Below are positions 41,059 through 50,544 of a DNA stretch of 64,000 nucleotides, piece after piece. This DNA is from Streptomyces sp. TLI_235. GTDB taxonomy: Bacteria; Actinomycetota; Actinomycetes; Streptomycetales; Streptomycetaceae. The stretch is taken from NCBI GenBank assembly GCA_002300355.1, contig NSGV01000007.1:1-64000 (forward strand). Reading direction: 5' to 3'. Position 1 is the first letter of the stretch. The number at the start of each line of letters is the position of its first letter. Under the pieces are notes generated by a model. The model saw only the letters and a program-made list of their open reading frames with translations, was not told the DNA's origin and searched no databases. The position numbers and the translations under genes were made by a program.

Positions 41059-41572
41059 GGGGACTCCTTCCCGGTCCTATTGAGGGCGGCGGCGGTGGTC
41101 CCGGACGTCGGCAGGTCGCGCACGACGGACTCCTCCGGTGCCGGTGCCGGTGCCGGGGCGCCGGCGGCCTCGTCGGGGATGGCGGACCTCGGCTGTCCGG
41201 TCAGGGCTCGGGCGGGCGCGATCCGACGCCGCCAGTCGCCCGATGTGGTTTGCCCGCCGGGAGCGAGCCGGGTCTGACGGTCGTCGGCATGGCCGTGGTC
41301 GGGCGGTGGACGCCGGACGGTCGGACCGCGGTCGTCCGGCCGTCCTCGCCACCGGGGCCGTCGGACACCACCCGCTCGGCCGGGATCCCCCCGGTGAGGG
41401 GGTTGCGCCTGCCGGCGCCCTCCAGGACGACGCAGTGGCCGACGTGCCGGAACAGGACCGCTTCAGGGGATGTGCCGACGCGGTGCTGCCGCAGCCCGGT
41501 CACCGGGGCGTGTTCGAGCGCCTCGGACCGGAAGCGCGGTTCACCGGTCATCGACCCCGATCCCTTTCCTTG
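41059..41572. other. Gap between C-domain gene and precursor-2 terminator
   Basis: Region of about 510 bp of very GC-rich sequence without a recognisable gene on either strand. It may include the promoter of the C-domain/JmjC pair near 41059-41100; I cannot pick out elements. Confidence 0.3.
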
Positions 41573-41619
41573 CGTCGCCGGCGTGTGCCGAGAGGAACTC
41601 CCGGCACACGCCGGCGACG
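41573..41619. terminator. Strong hairpin downstream of precursor 2
   Basis: Perfect 18-bp inverted repeat: CGTCGCCGGCGTGTGCCG at 41573-41590 and its complement at 41602-41619, with an 11-nt loop. It lies about 90 bp after the precursor-2 stop on the transcribed strand. It is probably a terminator or an mRNA-stabilising stem for the short transcript. There is no U tract. Confidence 0.75.
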
Positions 41620-41622
41620 GTG

Positions 41623-41640
41623 TGTCCCGCTGGCGGGACA
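41623..41640. repeat. Perfect palindrome TGTCCCGC-TG-GCGGGACA (site C)
   Basis: Inverted repeat of 8+8 with a 2-bp centre. Its core GTCCCGCTGGCGGGAC differs from sites A and B by two bases, so it may be a third, weaker operator, although it lies downstream of precursor 2 rather than in a promoter. It may equally add to the terminator structure. Confidence 0.5.
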
Positions 41641-41709
41641 TCGACGGTGACCTTCAGGTCCACCGCGATGGGCCGGGCGGGATCACCGCCCGGCCCGGGA
41701 GGGGCGTCG

Positions 41710-41811
41710 TCAGATGACGCAGTGCGCGGCGATGGCGAACTGCCCACCCACGATGTCGTCCAGCTCCTCGTCGGAGAGCTCGGTGATGTCGATGTCGTCG
41801 AAGTTGTTCAT
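41710..41811 (-). CDS. Double-glycine leader precursor peptide 2
   Basis: Encodes 33 residues. It begins MNNFDDID, followed by the leader motif ITELSDEELDDIVGG (LSxxELxxIxGG) and the predicted core QFAIAAHCVI after Gly22-Gly23. It aligns without gaps to precursor 1 over leader motif and core, sharing AHCV at core positions 6-9 while other core positions vary. AAGGAAAC before the ATG at 41811 is a good ribosome site, and a hairpin follows the gene. It marks the right end of the cluster, 28 kb from the exporter expected to process it. The acidic leader and conserved Cys/His suggest a modified or metal-binding product. Confidence 0.82.
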   Translation of the reverse strand: MNNFDDIDITELSDEELDDIVGGQFAIAAHCVI

Positions 41812-42678
41812 GACGTTTCCTTTCAGAAGTGGCTTCCTCGCGACCGCAGATCGGGTACCGCCGCGGATGCGGCTGTCTTCCTCGATTTCCTCGGAAATAG
41901 CCATTGGGGGGCCGATGGCCGCCCAGTGCCGCGGCAGTACAGGTCATATAGCTTGATGGAAGCGCGAATTGACGGTGTTTCACCATCTCCGGCCCGGTTG
42001 GCCGGATGCCAGAACCATAGAGCCGTTCGAGCCGGATCTGCAAGGCCGGGCCTGCAATTCCAGGAAATGGATCGACGTCCTGGAAAATGGCATGCCGAAG
42101 CGGCCGGGGACGCCGGCCGGGAATCCTCGAATTCCCCGCACGAATCACCGACCGTGCACCTTTTCTGTTGTTCGGGCGGCTGTGCGGCGCAGCGGTGGCG
42201 GACGGGGAAATGCGCCCGTCGGCACGTCCAGTAGGGGTCCCGTAGGGGGCGGCGCCCCTGCCCCGGCGGCCCGCGTCGCCTCGACCGCACGGTCCCGGGC
42301 CGGCGGCTGCGGGCCCCACCAGGAGCCCGTCGGCGGTTGAGGATCCCGCCCGGAGTGCGCGGCCGCGCGTGGTCGGGCTACGCCTCCCGGCCAGCTTCCG
42401 TGCCGTGTGGCGTCGGCTCTGCGCTGACGGCGCCGACGGCGGGGCCCGCCAGTGCGCACAGGGCGGTCAGGGTCGTGCGGGCGCCGGCAGCGGCGCGGAG
42501 AAGGCGGTTCAAAGCAGGATCCCTCAGGTCAAGAGTTGTGGAGCAGGAGCAAACGACAAGGTCTGCGATGAACGTGCGGTCGCTGCCGATGTCTGGATTG
42601 TTGCCCGCACGCCATCGACCGACCAGGCGCGATGCCCGTCATCAAGGGGCCAGGGCGCTAACGAGACAGGGGGAGGAA
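41812..42678. other. Upstream region of precursor 2 and gap
   Basis: The first 200 bp (41812-42150) are A/T-richer and should hold the precursor-2 promoter on the minus strand; imperfect inverted sequences TTCCAGGAAATGG and CCTGGAAAATGG lie at about 42058-42096. Beyond 42200 it is plain GC-rich sequence with no gene I can support. Confidence 0.4.
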
Positions 42679-42961
42679 ATGAGCGAAACAGACATGACGG
42701 GTCATCATCCGGAGATGTGGTGCGAAGCGGGCAGCACACGGCCCCCCGCACACGGCCCATGCGGATCTCGCCGCCGAAACCGCGGCCCGCCAACAGCGCT
42801 GTCGGAGCAGCGAACTCGCGACCAGCGACTCGGCTTCGCTCGCGCAGCATGTCGCAGCCCTGGAACCCATCGCCCGGCCCACGTCCGGCACATCGGCCAC
42901 GGATCTGATACCGGTCGACGGCGGCGCGCGTGCCGACCGGCGTTACCTGGCGGTGGCGTGA
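42679..42961 (+). pseudogene. Possible small frameshifted gene upstream of the STAND ATPase
   Basis: GGGGGAGGAA precedes an ATG at 42679 opening MSETDMTGHHPEMWCEAGST. After a C6 run (about 42740-42746) a different frame shows coding-like text, HADLAAETAARQQRCRSSEL and SLAQHVAALEPIARPTSGTS, ending at TGA 42959. Removing one C joins them into about 93 residues. The family is unknown. The good ribosome site is the main support. Confidence 0.35.
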
Positions 42962-43060
42962 GACGGTGCCCGGGCAGGCAACGACAGATCCCCGGGCGTC
43001 GCCAGCTACTGACCATGTCATGGCTCCGCCCTGGCGTTTCACGCTGGAGCATGGTGGCGG

Positions 43061-43390
43061 TTGATCCACTGGTCCTTCACCCCGTGGGGCAGGCTCGGCC
43101 ACGTCGCCCTGACGGTGGCCGACGACGGCAGGTCCGCGACCGGTTGGATACAGGGACTCGGCCAGTTCATGGCCACCCGCAGGGCCGAACCGACCGCCAG
43201 CGACCCAGGCACGGCAAGATTTGCGGAGGTTCCGGCCCACAGCGAGAACGTGAACTTCTTCGGCACGATCAACGTCGAGGTCGACAGCGAGCTCGCCAAG
43301 CTCGACCCGGCCGGCTACCGGCCGCTGCGAGCCCGCCGCCGCGAGCGGCCCCTCGCGCCACAGGCTCGCCCTTGTTCGGTATGCATGTGC
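43061..43390 (+). CDS. Unidentified coding scrap
   Basis: A frame with clear third-position G/C preference reads WSFTPWGRLGHVALTVADDG, GWIQGLGQFMATRRAEP and ENVNFFGTINVEVDSELAKL. I do not recognise it, it lacks a clear start and ribosome site, and its end is uncertain because the frame stays open into the next gene. It may be a fragment of a small gene preceding the STAND ATPase. Confidence 0.3.
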
Positions 43391-43467
43391 GCAAGGGCGT
43401 TTCAGAGCCGGGGCGTTGCTGCCATCGTGGTGGTGGACACGGAACGGTCGGCAGGGCTGGGGGCGGC

Positions 43468-45740
43468 ATGGGACGGAACGTCAGATGGGCGGTGGCGGTG
43501 CTGGCGACGGCCGCAGCCTTCGCCGTGCCAACATGGCTGTGCGGGGCGGTGGTGCTGCCACCGTTGGTGGAGGATCCCGCGATCCGCTGGTCACTGGCCT
43601 CCGCGCTGGGCACGGCGCTGGCCGCACTGGCGGCCTCCTGGGGTTACGGGTTCGCCACCCGGGGCCCGCAAACGACCGGGCAGGCACCAACCAGTCCGTC
43701 GGCGCAGGCCACGGCTGAGCGCGCCGTCGCCATCGGCGGGAACAACCAGGCCCCGGTCTCCACGGGCGACGCCCCGGCGCAGAATCCGCCCGCGCCCGCG
43801 GGACCCGCTGCTGAACAGCCCCCCGCCCCCCGGCGCCGGGTACAGCGTCCGCGTCCGGGGAGCGTTCGATCGCCATCGGGGGGAACAACTCCGGCCCCCT
43901 CTCCGCCGGCGACCAGCCCGGCAGCACGCACCCGTGAAGTGGCCCTTCCGGCGCGGCGCGGCACAACCGGAGCCACCCGGGCCTGTGCCCGGCACGCGGG
44001 TGGAGGCGAGTGCCGAGCGGGCCGTCGCCATCAGGGGGAACAACTACGCGCCCGTGCTGACCGGGGACCACTCCAGGGCGGTGTCCCTGCCGCCCGAGGC
44101 CCTCCGGCCCCGGCCGAGGTGGCGGCGCCGGCCGGGCTGGACACGCTGGCGGTACGCCCGGGCCCGTTCGTCGGCCGCACCGACGAGCTGGAGCGGCTGG
44201 ACGCGGCACTCGCCGGCCCGGGCGGTGCAGTGGTGCAGGCAGTGGCAGGGCTGGGCGGCATCGGGAAAAGCACCCTGGCCGCACACTGGGCCGCCACCCG
44301 CCCCCACGGCCGCGCCCCCATCCGGTGGATCACGGCCGACAGTCCCGCCGGTGTGCAGGACGGCCTCGCCGACCTCGCCGGCGCCCTGCAGCCGGCCCTG
44401 ACCGGCGCCCTGCCCATCGAGGCCTTAGTGGAGTGGGCCCTGCAGTGGCTGGCCAGCCACACCGACTGGCTGCTGATCCTGGACAACGTCAACGACCCCG
44501 CCGACATCACCCCGCTACTCGCCCGCGCCGGGACGCGGGGACGCTTCCTGATCACCAGCCGCCTCGCCACCCCTTGGCACGGCATCCCCACCGTGTGCGC
44601 CTGGACGTCCTGGACGAGACCGAAGCTCTGGACCTGCTCACCCGCATCACCACCGCCGCCGGCCCCCGGGACCTGGACGGCGCCGCCGAACTGTGCGCCG
44701 AACTCGGCCACCTGCCCCTGGCCATCGAACAGGCGGCCGCCTACCTGGCGCAGAGCCCACTCACCACGCCCCGCGCCTACCTCGCCATGCTCGACCAGTA
44801 CCCGGCAGCGATGTACCGCACCGGCGCCGTCGGCGTCACGCCACCCGAGCGCACCATCGCCCGGATCTGGCGCATCACCCTGGACCAGATCACCGATCGC
44901 GAGCCCCTGTCCGCGGACCTGCTACGGCTCCTGGCCTGGTACGCGCCCGACCAGATCCCCGCCACCCTCCTGGGTACCCTGGCCGACCCGCCCGCACTGC
45001 AGGCCGCGCTCGGCCTCCTGACCGCCTACAGCATGATCACCCCTGACCCCGCTACCGGAACCCTGGCCGTCCACCGGCTCGTCCAGGCCCTCGCCCGCAC
45101 CCCCGACCCCGACGACCCCCACCGCACGACCAATGCCATCGACCGGGCCCGCGACCACGCCGCCACCCAGCTGCACGCAGCCCTGCCCACCACCTGGGAC
45201 ACCCCCGCGACCTGGCCGACCTGGCGCACCCTGCTCCCGCACATCGACGCTCTTGCCGGCCATGCGCCCGCCGACACCACCACCGCGTCCACCACAGGCA
45301 TCCTCGACCGCGCCGGGAACTTCCTCAACAACCAGGGCCAGCTCATCCGCGCGATTGGGCACCTCCGACGCGCCCTCGCCGACCGGGTCCGTGTGCTGGG
45401 CGGGGACCACCCCGACACCCTGGCCTCCCGGAACAACCTCGCCGGCGCCTATCAGTCGGCGGGAGACCTGGGCCGGGCCATTCCGCTGTACGAGCAGAAC
45501 CTCGCCGACCGGGTCCGTGTGCTGGGCGGGGACCACCCCTCCACTCTGGCCTCCCGCAACAACCTCGCCAGCGCCTACGGGTCGGCGGGGGACCTGGGCC
45601 GGGCCATCCCGCTGTACGAGCAGAACCTCGCCGACTCCGAGCGTGTGCTGGGCGAGGACCACCCGTTGACGGGAACGGTCCGAAGCAATCTCGCCTTTGC
45701 CGTCGCCGAACACGACGGCGTCGAGCGGGGGCATCCTTGA
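43468..45740 (+). pseudogene. STAND (NB-ARC) NTPase with TPR repeats, several apparent frameshifts
   Basis: Signal-transduction ATPase. From ATG 43468, two membrane segments come first (VAVLATAAAFAVPTWLCGAV and a second at residues 35-60). A linker follows with repeated GGNNxxPxxTGD motifs at about 43735, 43875 and 44035, then PFVGRTDELERLDAAL and the P-loop GLGGIGKSTLA, Walker B-like WLLILDNVNDP, the GxP motif ELGHLPLAIEQAAAYL, and at least two 42-residue kinesin-light-chain-type TPRs (VLGGDHPDTLASRNNLAGAY). The reading frame slips four times, each time by one missing base next to a C run (about 43800-43840, 43931, 44100, 44586). If these are base-calling errors, the gene is an intact protein of about 758 aa; such STAND proteins serve regulation or phage defence. 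Confidence 0.75.
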
Positions 45741-45847
45741 CGCTGTGTCACAAGCATGGATGTGACGCAGGCACCCGATGGCCCCGCAGTGATCACGTCC
45801 ACGCAGGTCGACCTGTGTCAAATGCTGGTGTCACAACCGTGTGTCAG

Positions 45848-46491
45848 AAGCTGAGTCATAGCGTCAAGTTATGGGACAGTTGCGGGTCTGGATCTGGCGT
45901 ACGCACGTGTAGGTACCACCACCCAAGACCTGGCCAGGCACCTCGATGCGCTTCGCGCCGCCGGGGTCGCCGAGGGACGAATCTACGTTGACAAGCGCAC
46001 CGGCGCGAACATGGACCGCGACGGCCTCACGGCTCTGCTGGGCTTCGCACGACCAGGCGCCGGATCAACCTGCTGACATTGGACCGGTTGGGCCGCAACC
46101 TGCGCGAGACGCCGAACCTCGTCCACGACCTCACCCAGCGCGGCATCTTCCTGCGCACCCTCGGCGACAACTCGCCGTTGACACCAGTGACCCAGGACCC
46201 GGCACCGACATGGCCATCGCCCTGCTGGCGATGTTCGCGCAGATGGAACGGATCTACATGCTGGAGCGCGCCGCCGGCGCCCGCGCGGCCAAAGAAGCCC
46301 GCGGCCTGCCGACCGGGCGGCCCGCGAAGCTGAACGCGACCACTCGAGCCCGGGCAGCTCAGCGGATCAAGGACGGCGCGATCCCCGAGCAGGTCGCCGC
46401 CGAACTCGGCGTCAGCCGCTCCACGCTGCACCGGGAGCTGCGCAAGCACCGCGAGGCCGCCATCGTCGAACAAGTTGGATGGGAAGGCTGA
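45848..46491 (+). pseudogene. Serine recombinase (resolvase family), apparent frameshifts
   Basis: Resolvase/invertase-type recombinase. Recognisable parts are LAYARVGTTTQDLARHLDAL, RIYVDKRTGANMDRDGL, LTLDRLGRNLRETPNLVHDL (the conserved DRLGR motif) and DMAIALLAMFAQMERIYMLE with the ER motif. A C-terminal helix-turn-helix reads IKDGAIPEQVAAELGVSRST. Frame changes at about 45886, 46060 and 46177 each require one extra G or C in a short run. The N-terminal catalytic serine would fall at the first break. It probably came with a transposon or plasmid remnant that precedes the IS21 copy. Confidence 0.75.
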
Positions 46492-46904
46492 CCAGCAGCC
46501 CAAGCCAGATCCCAGCAGGTCAGCGATATCCGTTGTTCTTGCGGCGGCTACTACGGGGACCCCAGGGCGGACGCAGTGTGCGCGGGGGCTGTCTGGCCTG
46601 CGGGGAGGACCTGCCCGGCCAGTAGCGACAGGGCTGATCCTCCCTGACTGGCGAAACAACGGCTCCGGAGCACTTCGCCGAGTGGACCCGTACGGGCTCC
46701 AGGTGCCTAGGGCAGGAACCACGACCGGTCATAGCCGGTAACGGCGCGTGGCTTCCCGGACCTGGCGTCTGCGGGGCACGCCCTGGACGTACTTGACCAG
46801 TTCTCGGCGACGGGTGAAAACTGACCGCTGAACGGCGGATCAACGGTGACCCACCTCGCGATCGTCTGATCATCCTGATCTTCATTGAGGGTCAGGAGGA
46901 GAGG
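46492..46904. other. Gap including the probable IS21 left end
   Basis: No gene is seen. The last 120 bp (about 46790-46904) should contain the IS21 left end: CGGTGACCCA at about 46846 recurs inverted (TGGGTCACGGT) at about 49054 to the right of istB. The exact termini are not clear. Confidence 0.4.
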
Positions 46905-48172
46905 GTGATTTCCGTGGAGGACTGGGCTGAGATCCGTCGGCTGCACCGGGCCGAGCACCTGCCGATCCGGGCGATCGCCCGGCACCTGGGCATCTCGAAG
47001 AACACGGTGAAGCGGGCCCTGGCCACCGACCGGCCGCCGGTCTACCAGCGCCCGCTGAAGGGATCGGCGGTGGACGCGGTCGAGCCGGCCATCCGCGAGC
47101 TGCTGAAGCAGACCCCGACGATGCCCGCGACCGTCATCGCCGAGCGGATCGGGTGGGAGCGCGGGATGACGATCCTCAAGGAACGCGTGCGCGAGCTGCG
47201 GCCGGCCTATCTCCCGGTGGACCCCGTCTCGCGGACGCTCTATGAGCCCGGCGGGCTCGCGCAGTGCGACCTGTGGTTTCCCGCCGTGGACATCCCGCTC
47301 GGCTACGGCCAGTGCGGACGGCCCCCGGTGCTGGTCATCGTGTCCGGGTATTCGCGGGTGATCACCGCCCGGATGCTGCCCTCCCGGCAGAGTGGCGACC
47401 TGATCGACGGCCACTGGCGCCTGCTCGCCGACGGCTGGGGAGCGGTCCCGAAGACACTGGTCTGGGACAACGAGGCCGGAGTCGGCAAAGGTCGTCTGAC
47501 CAGTGAGTTCGCCGCGTTCGCCGGCCTGCTCGCGGTCAAGGTCCACCTCTGTCGGCCCGAGATCCGGAGGCGAAGGGCCTGGTCGAGCGGGCCAACGGCT
47601 GCCTGGAGACGAGTTTCCTGCCCGGCCGTGTCTTCACGGGCCCCGACGACTTCAACACCCAGCTGACGGCCTGGCTGCAGATCGCCAACCGCCGGCAGCA
47701 CCGCTCGATCGGCGCCCGCCCGGTGGACCGCTGGGAGGCCGACCGCGCCGCGATGCTGCAGGTCCCGCCCGTCTCACCGCCGCACTGGTGGCGTTTCCAC
47801 ACCCGCATCGGCCGCGACCACTACATCCGCGTCGACACCAACGACTACTCCGTCCATCCCCGTGCCATCGGCCACCGCGTCATGGTCCGTGCCGACACCG
47901 AGGAGATCACCGTCACCGCCGGCAACGACATCGTGGCCCGCCACAGCCGTTGCTGGGCCAGACACCAGACCCTGACCGATCCCGAGCACGCCGCCGCGGC
48001 CAACGTCATGCGCGGCGAGGTCATCCACCAGCAGGCCGCCCGCGCGCATGCCGCCCGCGCCGCGCTCCTGGCCCCGGACAGTCTCGGCATCGAGGTCGAA
48101 CAGCGCGAACTGGGCTCCTATGACCGCATGTTCACCCTCATCGAAGGCGGCGCCGGCAAGGAGGACACCTGA
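46905..48172 (+). CDS. istA: IS21 family transposase IstA, apparent -1 frameshift
   Basis: DDE transposase of IS21. The N-terminal helix-turn-helix reads IRAIARHLGISKNTVKRALA; the catalytic domain has EPGGLAQCDLWFPAVDIPLG (first Asp), VSGYSRVITARMLPSRQSGD and LVWDNEAGVG (second Asp). After about 47558 the reading continues in another frame with EAKGLVERANGCLETSFLPG (catalytic Glu) and RPVDRWEADRAAMLQVPPVS. One extra C in the CCC at 47556-47558 restores about 423 aa, the normal IstA length. The stop overlaps the istB start (48172) as usual. It is either a recently disabled copy or a sequencing slip. Confidence 0.87.
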
Positions 48173-49005
48173 TGGCCCGCACTGCTTCGAACACTACGGC
48201 CGGCACGACGAAGCCGGACGGACAGACGTCCCACACCGGCCGGCAGACCGCCGCCGACCTGGCGTTCCTCGCCCGCGCGATGAAGGCTCCCGCGCTGCTG
48301 GACGCCGCCGAGCGCCTGGCGGAGCGCGCCCGCACCGAGTCCTGGACCCACACCGAGTACCTGGTCGCCTGCCTGCAGCGCGAGGTCTCCGCCCGTGACA
48401 GCCACGGCGGCGAGGGCCGCATCCGCGCCGCCCGCTTCCCCGCGGTCAAGACCATCGAGGAACTCGATGTCGCCCATCTGCGGGGCATGACGCGCCAACA
48501 GCTCGGTCACCTGGGAACATTGGACTTCATAGCGGCCAGGGAGAACGCCGTTTTTCTAGGGCCGCCAGGCACCGGCAAGACGCACCTGGCCACCGGCCTC
48601 GCGGTGAGGGCCTGCCAGGCCGGCCACCGGGTCGCGTTCGCCACCGCCGCCCAGTGGGTCGACCGCCTCGCCGCAGCCCACCAGGCCGGCCGGCTCCAGG
48701 AGGAGCTGGTCAAGCTCGGCCGCTACCCGCTGATCGTGATCGACGAGGTCGGCTACATCCCGTTCGAGTCTGAGGCGGCGAACCTGTTCTTCCAGCTCGT
48801 CTCGAACAGATACGAGAGAGCCAGCGTGATCGTCACCTCGAACAAGCCCTTCGGACGGTGGGGAGAGACCTTCGGCGACGAGACCGTCGCCGCCGCCATG
48901 ATCGACCGGCTCGTCCACCACGCCGAGGTCCACTCCCTCAAGGGCGAGTCCTACCGCATGCGGGGCCGCGAACTCGGTCGCGTCCCCACCACCGACAACG
49001 ACTGA
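48172..49005 (+). CDS. istB: IS21 family helper ATPase IstB
   Basis: AAA+ ATPase of 277 aa that assists IstA in target selection. Walker A in FLGPPGTGKTHLATGLAVRA, Walker B in YPLIVIDEVGYIPFESEAAN, sensor-1 SVIVTSNKPFGRWGETFGDE and the arginine-rich end SYRMRGRELGRVP. The N-terminal 45 residues are a Thr/Gly-rich extension before LAFLARAMKAPALLDAAERL. It is intact and uses the standard overlap with istA, so expression as an operon is expected. Confidence 0.92.
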   Translation: MARTASNTTAGTTKPDGQTSHTGRQTAADLAFLARAMKAPALLDAAERLAERARTESWTHTEYLVACLQREVSARDSHGGEGRIRAARFPAVKTIEELDVAHLRGMTRQQLGHLGTLDFIAARENAVFLGPPGTGKTHLATGLAVRACQAGHRVAFATAAQWVDRLAAAHQAGRLQEELVKLGRYPLIVIDEVGYIPFESEAANLFFQLVSNRYERASVIVTSNKPFGRWGETFGDETVAAAMIDRLVHHAEVHSLKGESYRMRGRELGRVPTTDND

Positions 49006-49160
49006 GCACGAGCACCGACGACGCGAGGGTCAGAACTCAACCGCCCAAACTGGGTCACGGTTCAGCCGCCGCCGACACCAGTCTGTACACCATGCGCCGC
49101 AGCCACCACGAGCCCACCGCCACGCCGGCGAACCACCCCAAGCCCGGAGGACCTTGAGCG
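49006..49160. other. IS21 right-end region
   Basis: Short stretch between istB and the IS701 border; it contains TGGGTCACGGTTCAG (about 49053), inversely related to the left-end sequence near 46846. Termini cannot be fixed by eye. Confidence 0.35.
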
Positions 49161-49164
49161 TTAG

Positions 49165-50541
49165 TACTGCAATCACAGTTACGGGATCTGGCCTCGGCGT
49201 TTGTAGTGACTGTGGCGTGCGCGCATCTGGCTGCGCCGTCTCCACCACGACCAGTGCAGATGGTGTGCCGGCGTGAGGTTTTGCGGGCGTAAGAGGAAGC
49301 CGATGAGGCGGCGGATCTCCGCGACGGACAGGGGTATCAGGCCGGTTTGTCCGAGATCGCAGCCCCCTTTGGCAGCTCTTGTGCGCGGATGGCGGTCAGG
49401 GCGGCGAGGGTGGCCATGGACAGGGTGATGTGGCGGTACCAGGCGTCGTAGCGACGGACCTGGTAGTGGTCCAGGCCGCACTCGTTCTTCGCGGCCTGGA
49501 AACATTCCTCCACCGCCCATCTCGCGCCGGCCACCGTGGCCAGGTCCTTCAGGCGGGTACCGGCCGGGCCGTAGCAAACGTAGTAGGCGATCTCGGTGGG
49601 GTCGGTAACGCTCCGGCGGGCGAGGACCCAGTGACCGAAGCCGTTCTCCCACCAGATCCGAATCGGGACACGGGCCCAGTCGTAGAGCCTTTGACCGTGC
49701 GAGCCAGCCCCGGCGGACAGGCGCTTCCACGCCTGCCGGGGCAGCCCCGCGACCAGGGCGTCGACCCGGGTATCGCCGCCGCGGACAGTGATGACGGTGT
49801 CGTTGACCTTGGTCGCCAGCACGTGCGCCACCGACCGTTGTTCCATCCAGTACCGCAGGCGCTTGACCTGTCCGTACGCCTCGTCGGCGGTCACCCACGC
49901 GAACGGCACCTCGGCGTCGAGGGCCCGCTGGAGCATCGCCTGGAAGTGTTCGATCTTCGTGGCGAACGGCACCTCGTCCGGAACACCGGCCGCCCGGCAC
50001 CGTCCCCGGTCGTCCGTCCACGAGGCCGGCAGGTACAGCTCGCGATCGATCAACGCCCGCCCCTTCGGCGAGGCGTAGGCAAGAAACGTGCCGATCTGGC
50101 AGTTCTCCGTGCGGCCGGCGGTGCCGGAATATTGGCGCTGCACCCCGGCCGAACGGACGCCCTTCTTCAGGAACCCGGTGTCGTCACCGATCAGCACCGC
50201 AGCCTTGTCGCCGATGCGCTCGACGACGAAGTCGCGGACGTCGTCACGCACCCCGTCGGCGTCCCAGTCCGCCTCGCCCAGCAGACGCTGCATTCCGATC
50301 GGATGTCCCTCACCAGCGCGTTCCGCCAGCGACCAGCCGTTCTTCCGCTCCAACGGCGCCATCAGCCCCGCCATGTACTCCAGTGCCCGCCCACGCGGCT
50401 CCGACCTGGCAAACCGCGACGCGAACCGCGCATGCAACCCCGCCAGAACCCCACGCCAGGCCTCAACCTGACCCACCCCAAAATCCACAGACACGAGCCC
50501 ACTCAATCACAACAAGCCCACCCATAACTGTGATTGCAGTA
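49165..50541. mobile_element. IS701 family insertion sequence, complete
   Basis: Bounded by 17-bp perfect terminal inverted repeats TACTGCAATCACAGTTA (49165-49181) and its complement (50525-50541), flanked by a 4-bp direct repeat TTAG (49161-49164 and 50542-50545), the YTAR-type target of this family. The length of 1377 bp and a single transposase gene are normal. The intact ends suggest a recent arrival. Confidence 0.95.
49337..50506 (-). CDS. IS701 family transposase
   Basis: DDE transposase of 389 aa filling most of the element. It shows RALEYMAGLMAPLERKNGWS at the N-terminus, the first catalytic Asp in AAVLIGDDTGFLKKGVRSAG, the second in FAWVTADEAYGQVKRLRYWM, and the Glu in GARWAVEECFQAAKNECGLD, followed by YDAWYRHITLSMATLAALTA. 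No frameshift or internal stop is seen. It starts close to the right inverted repeat and is read leftwards. The family assignment is supported by both the motifs and the YTAR target duplication. Confidence 0.93.
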   Translation of the reverse strand: MSGLVSVDFGVGQVEAWRGVLAGLHARFASRFARSEPRGRALEYMAGLMAPLERKNGWSLAERAGEGHPIGMQRLLGEADWDADGVRDDVRDFVVERIGDKAAVLIGDDTGFLKKGVRSAGVQRQYSGTAGRTENCQIGTFLAYASPKGRALIDRELYLPASWTDDRGRCRAAGVPDEVPFATKIEHFQAMLQRALDAEVPFAWVTADEAYGQVKRLRYWMEQRSVAHVLATKVNDTVITVRGGDTRVDALVAGLPRQAWKRLSAGAGSHGQRLYDWARVPIRIWWENGFGHWVLARRSVTDPTEIAYYVCYGPAGTRLKDLATVAGARWAVEECFQAAKNECGLDHYQVRRYDAWYRHITLSMATLAALTAIRAQELPKGAAISDKPA

Positions 50542-50544
50542 TTA

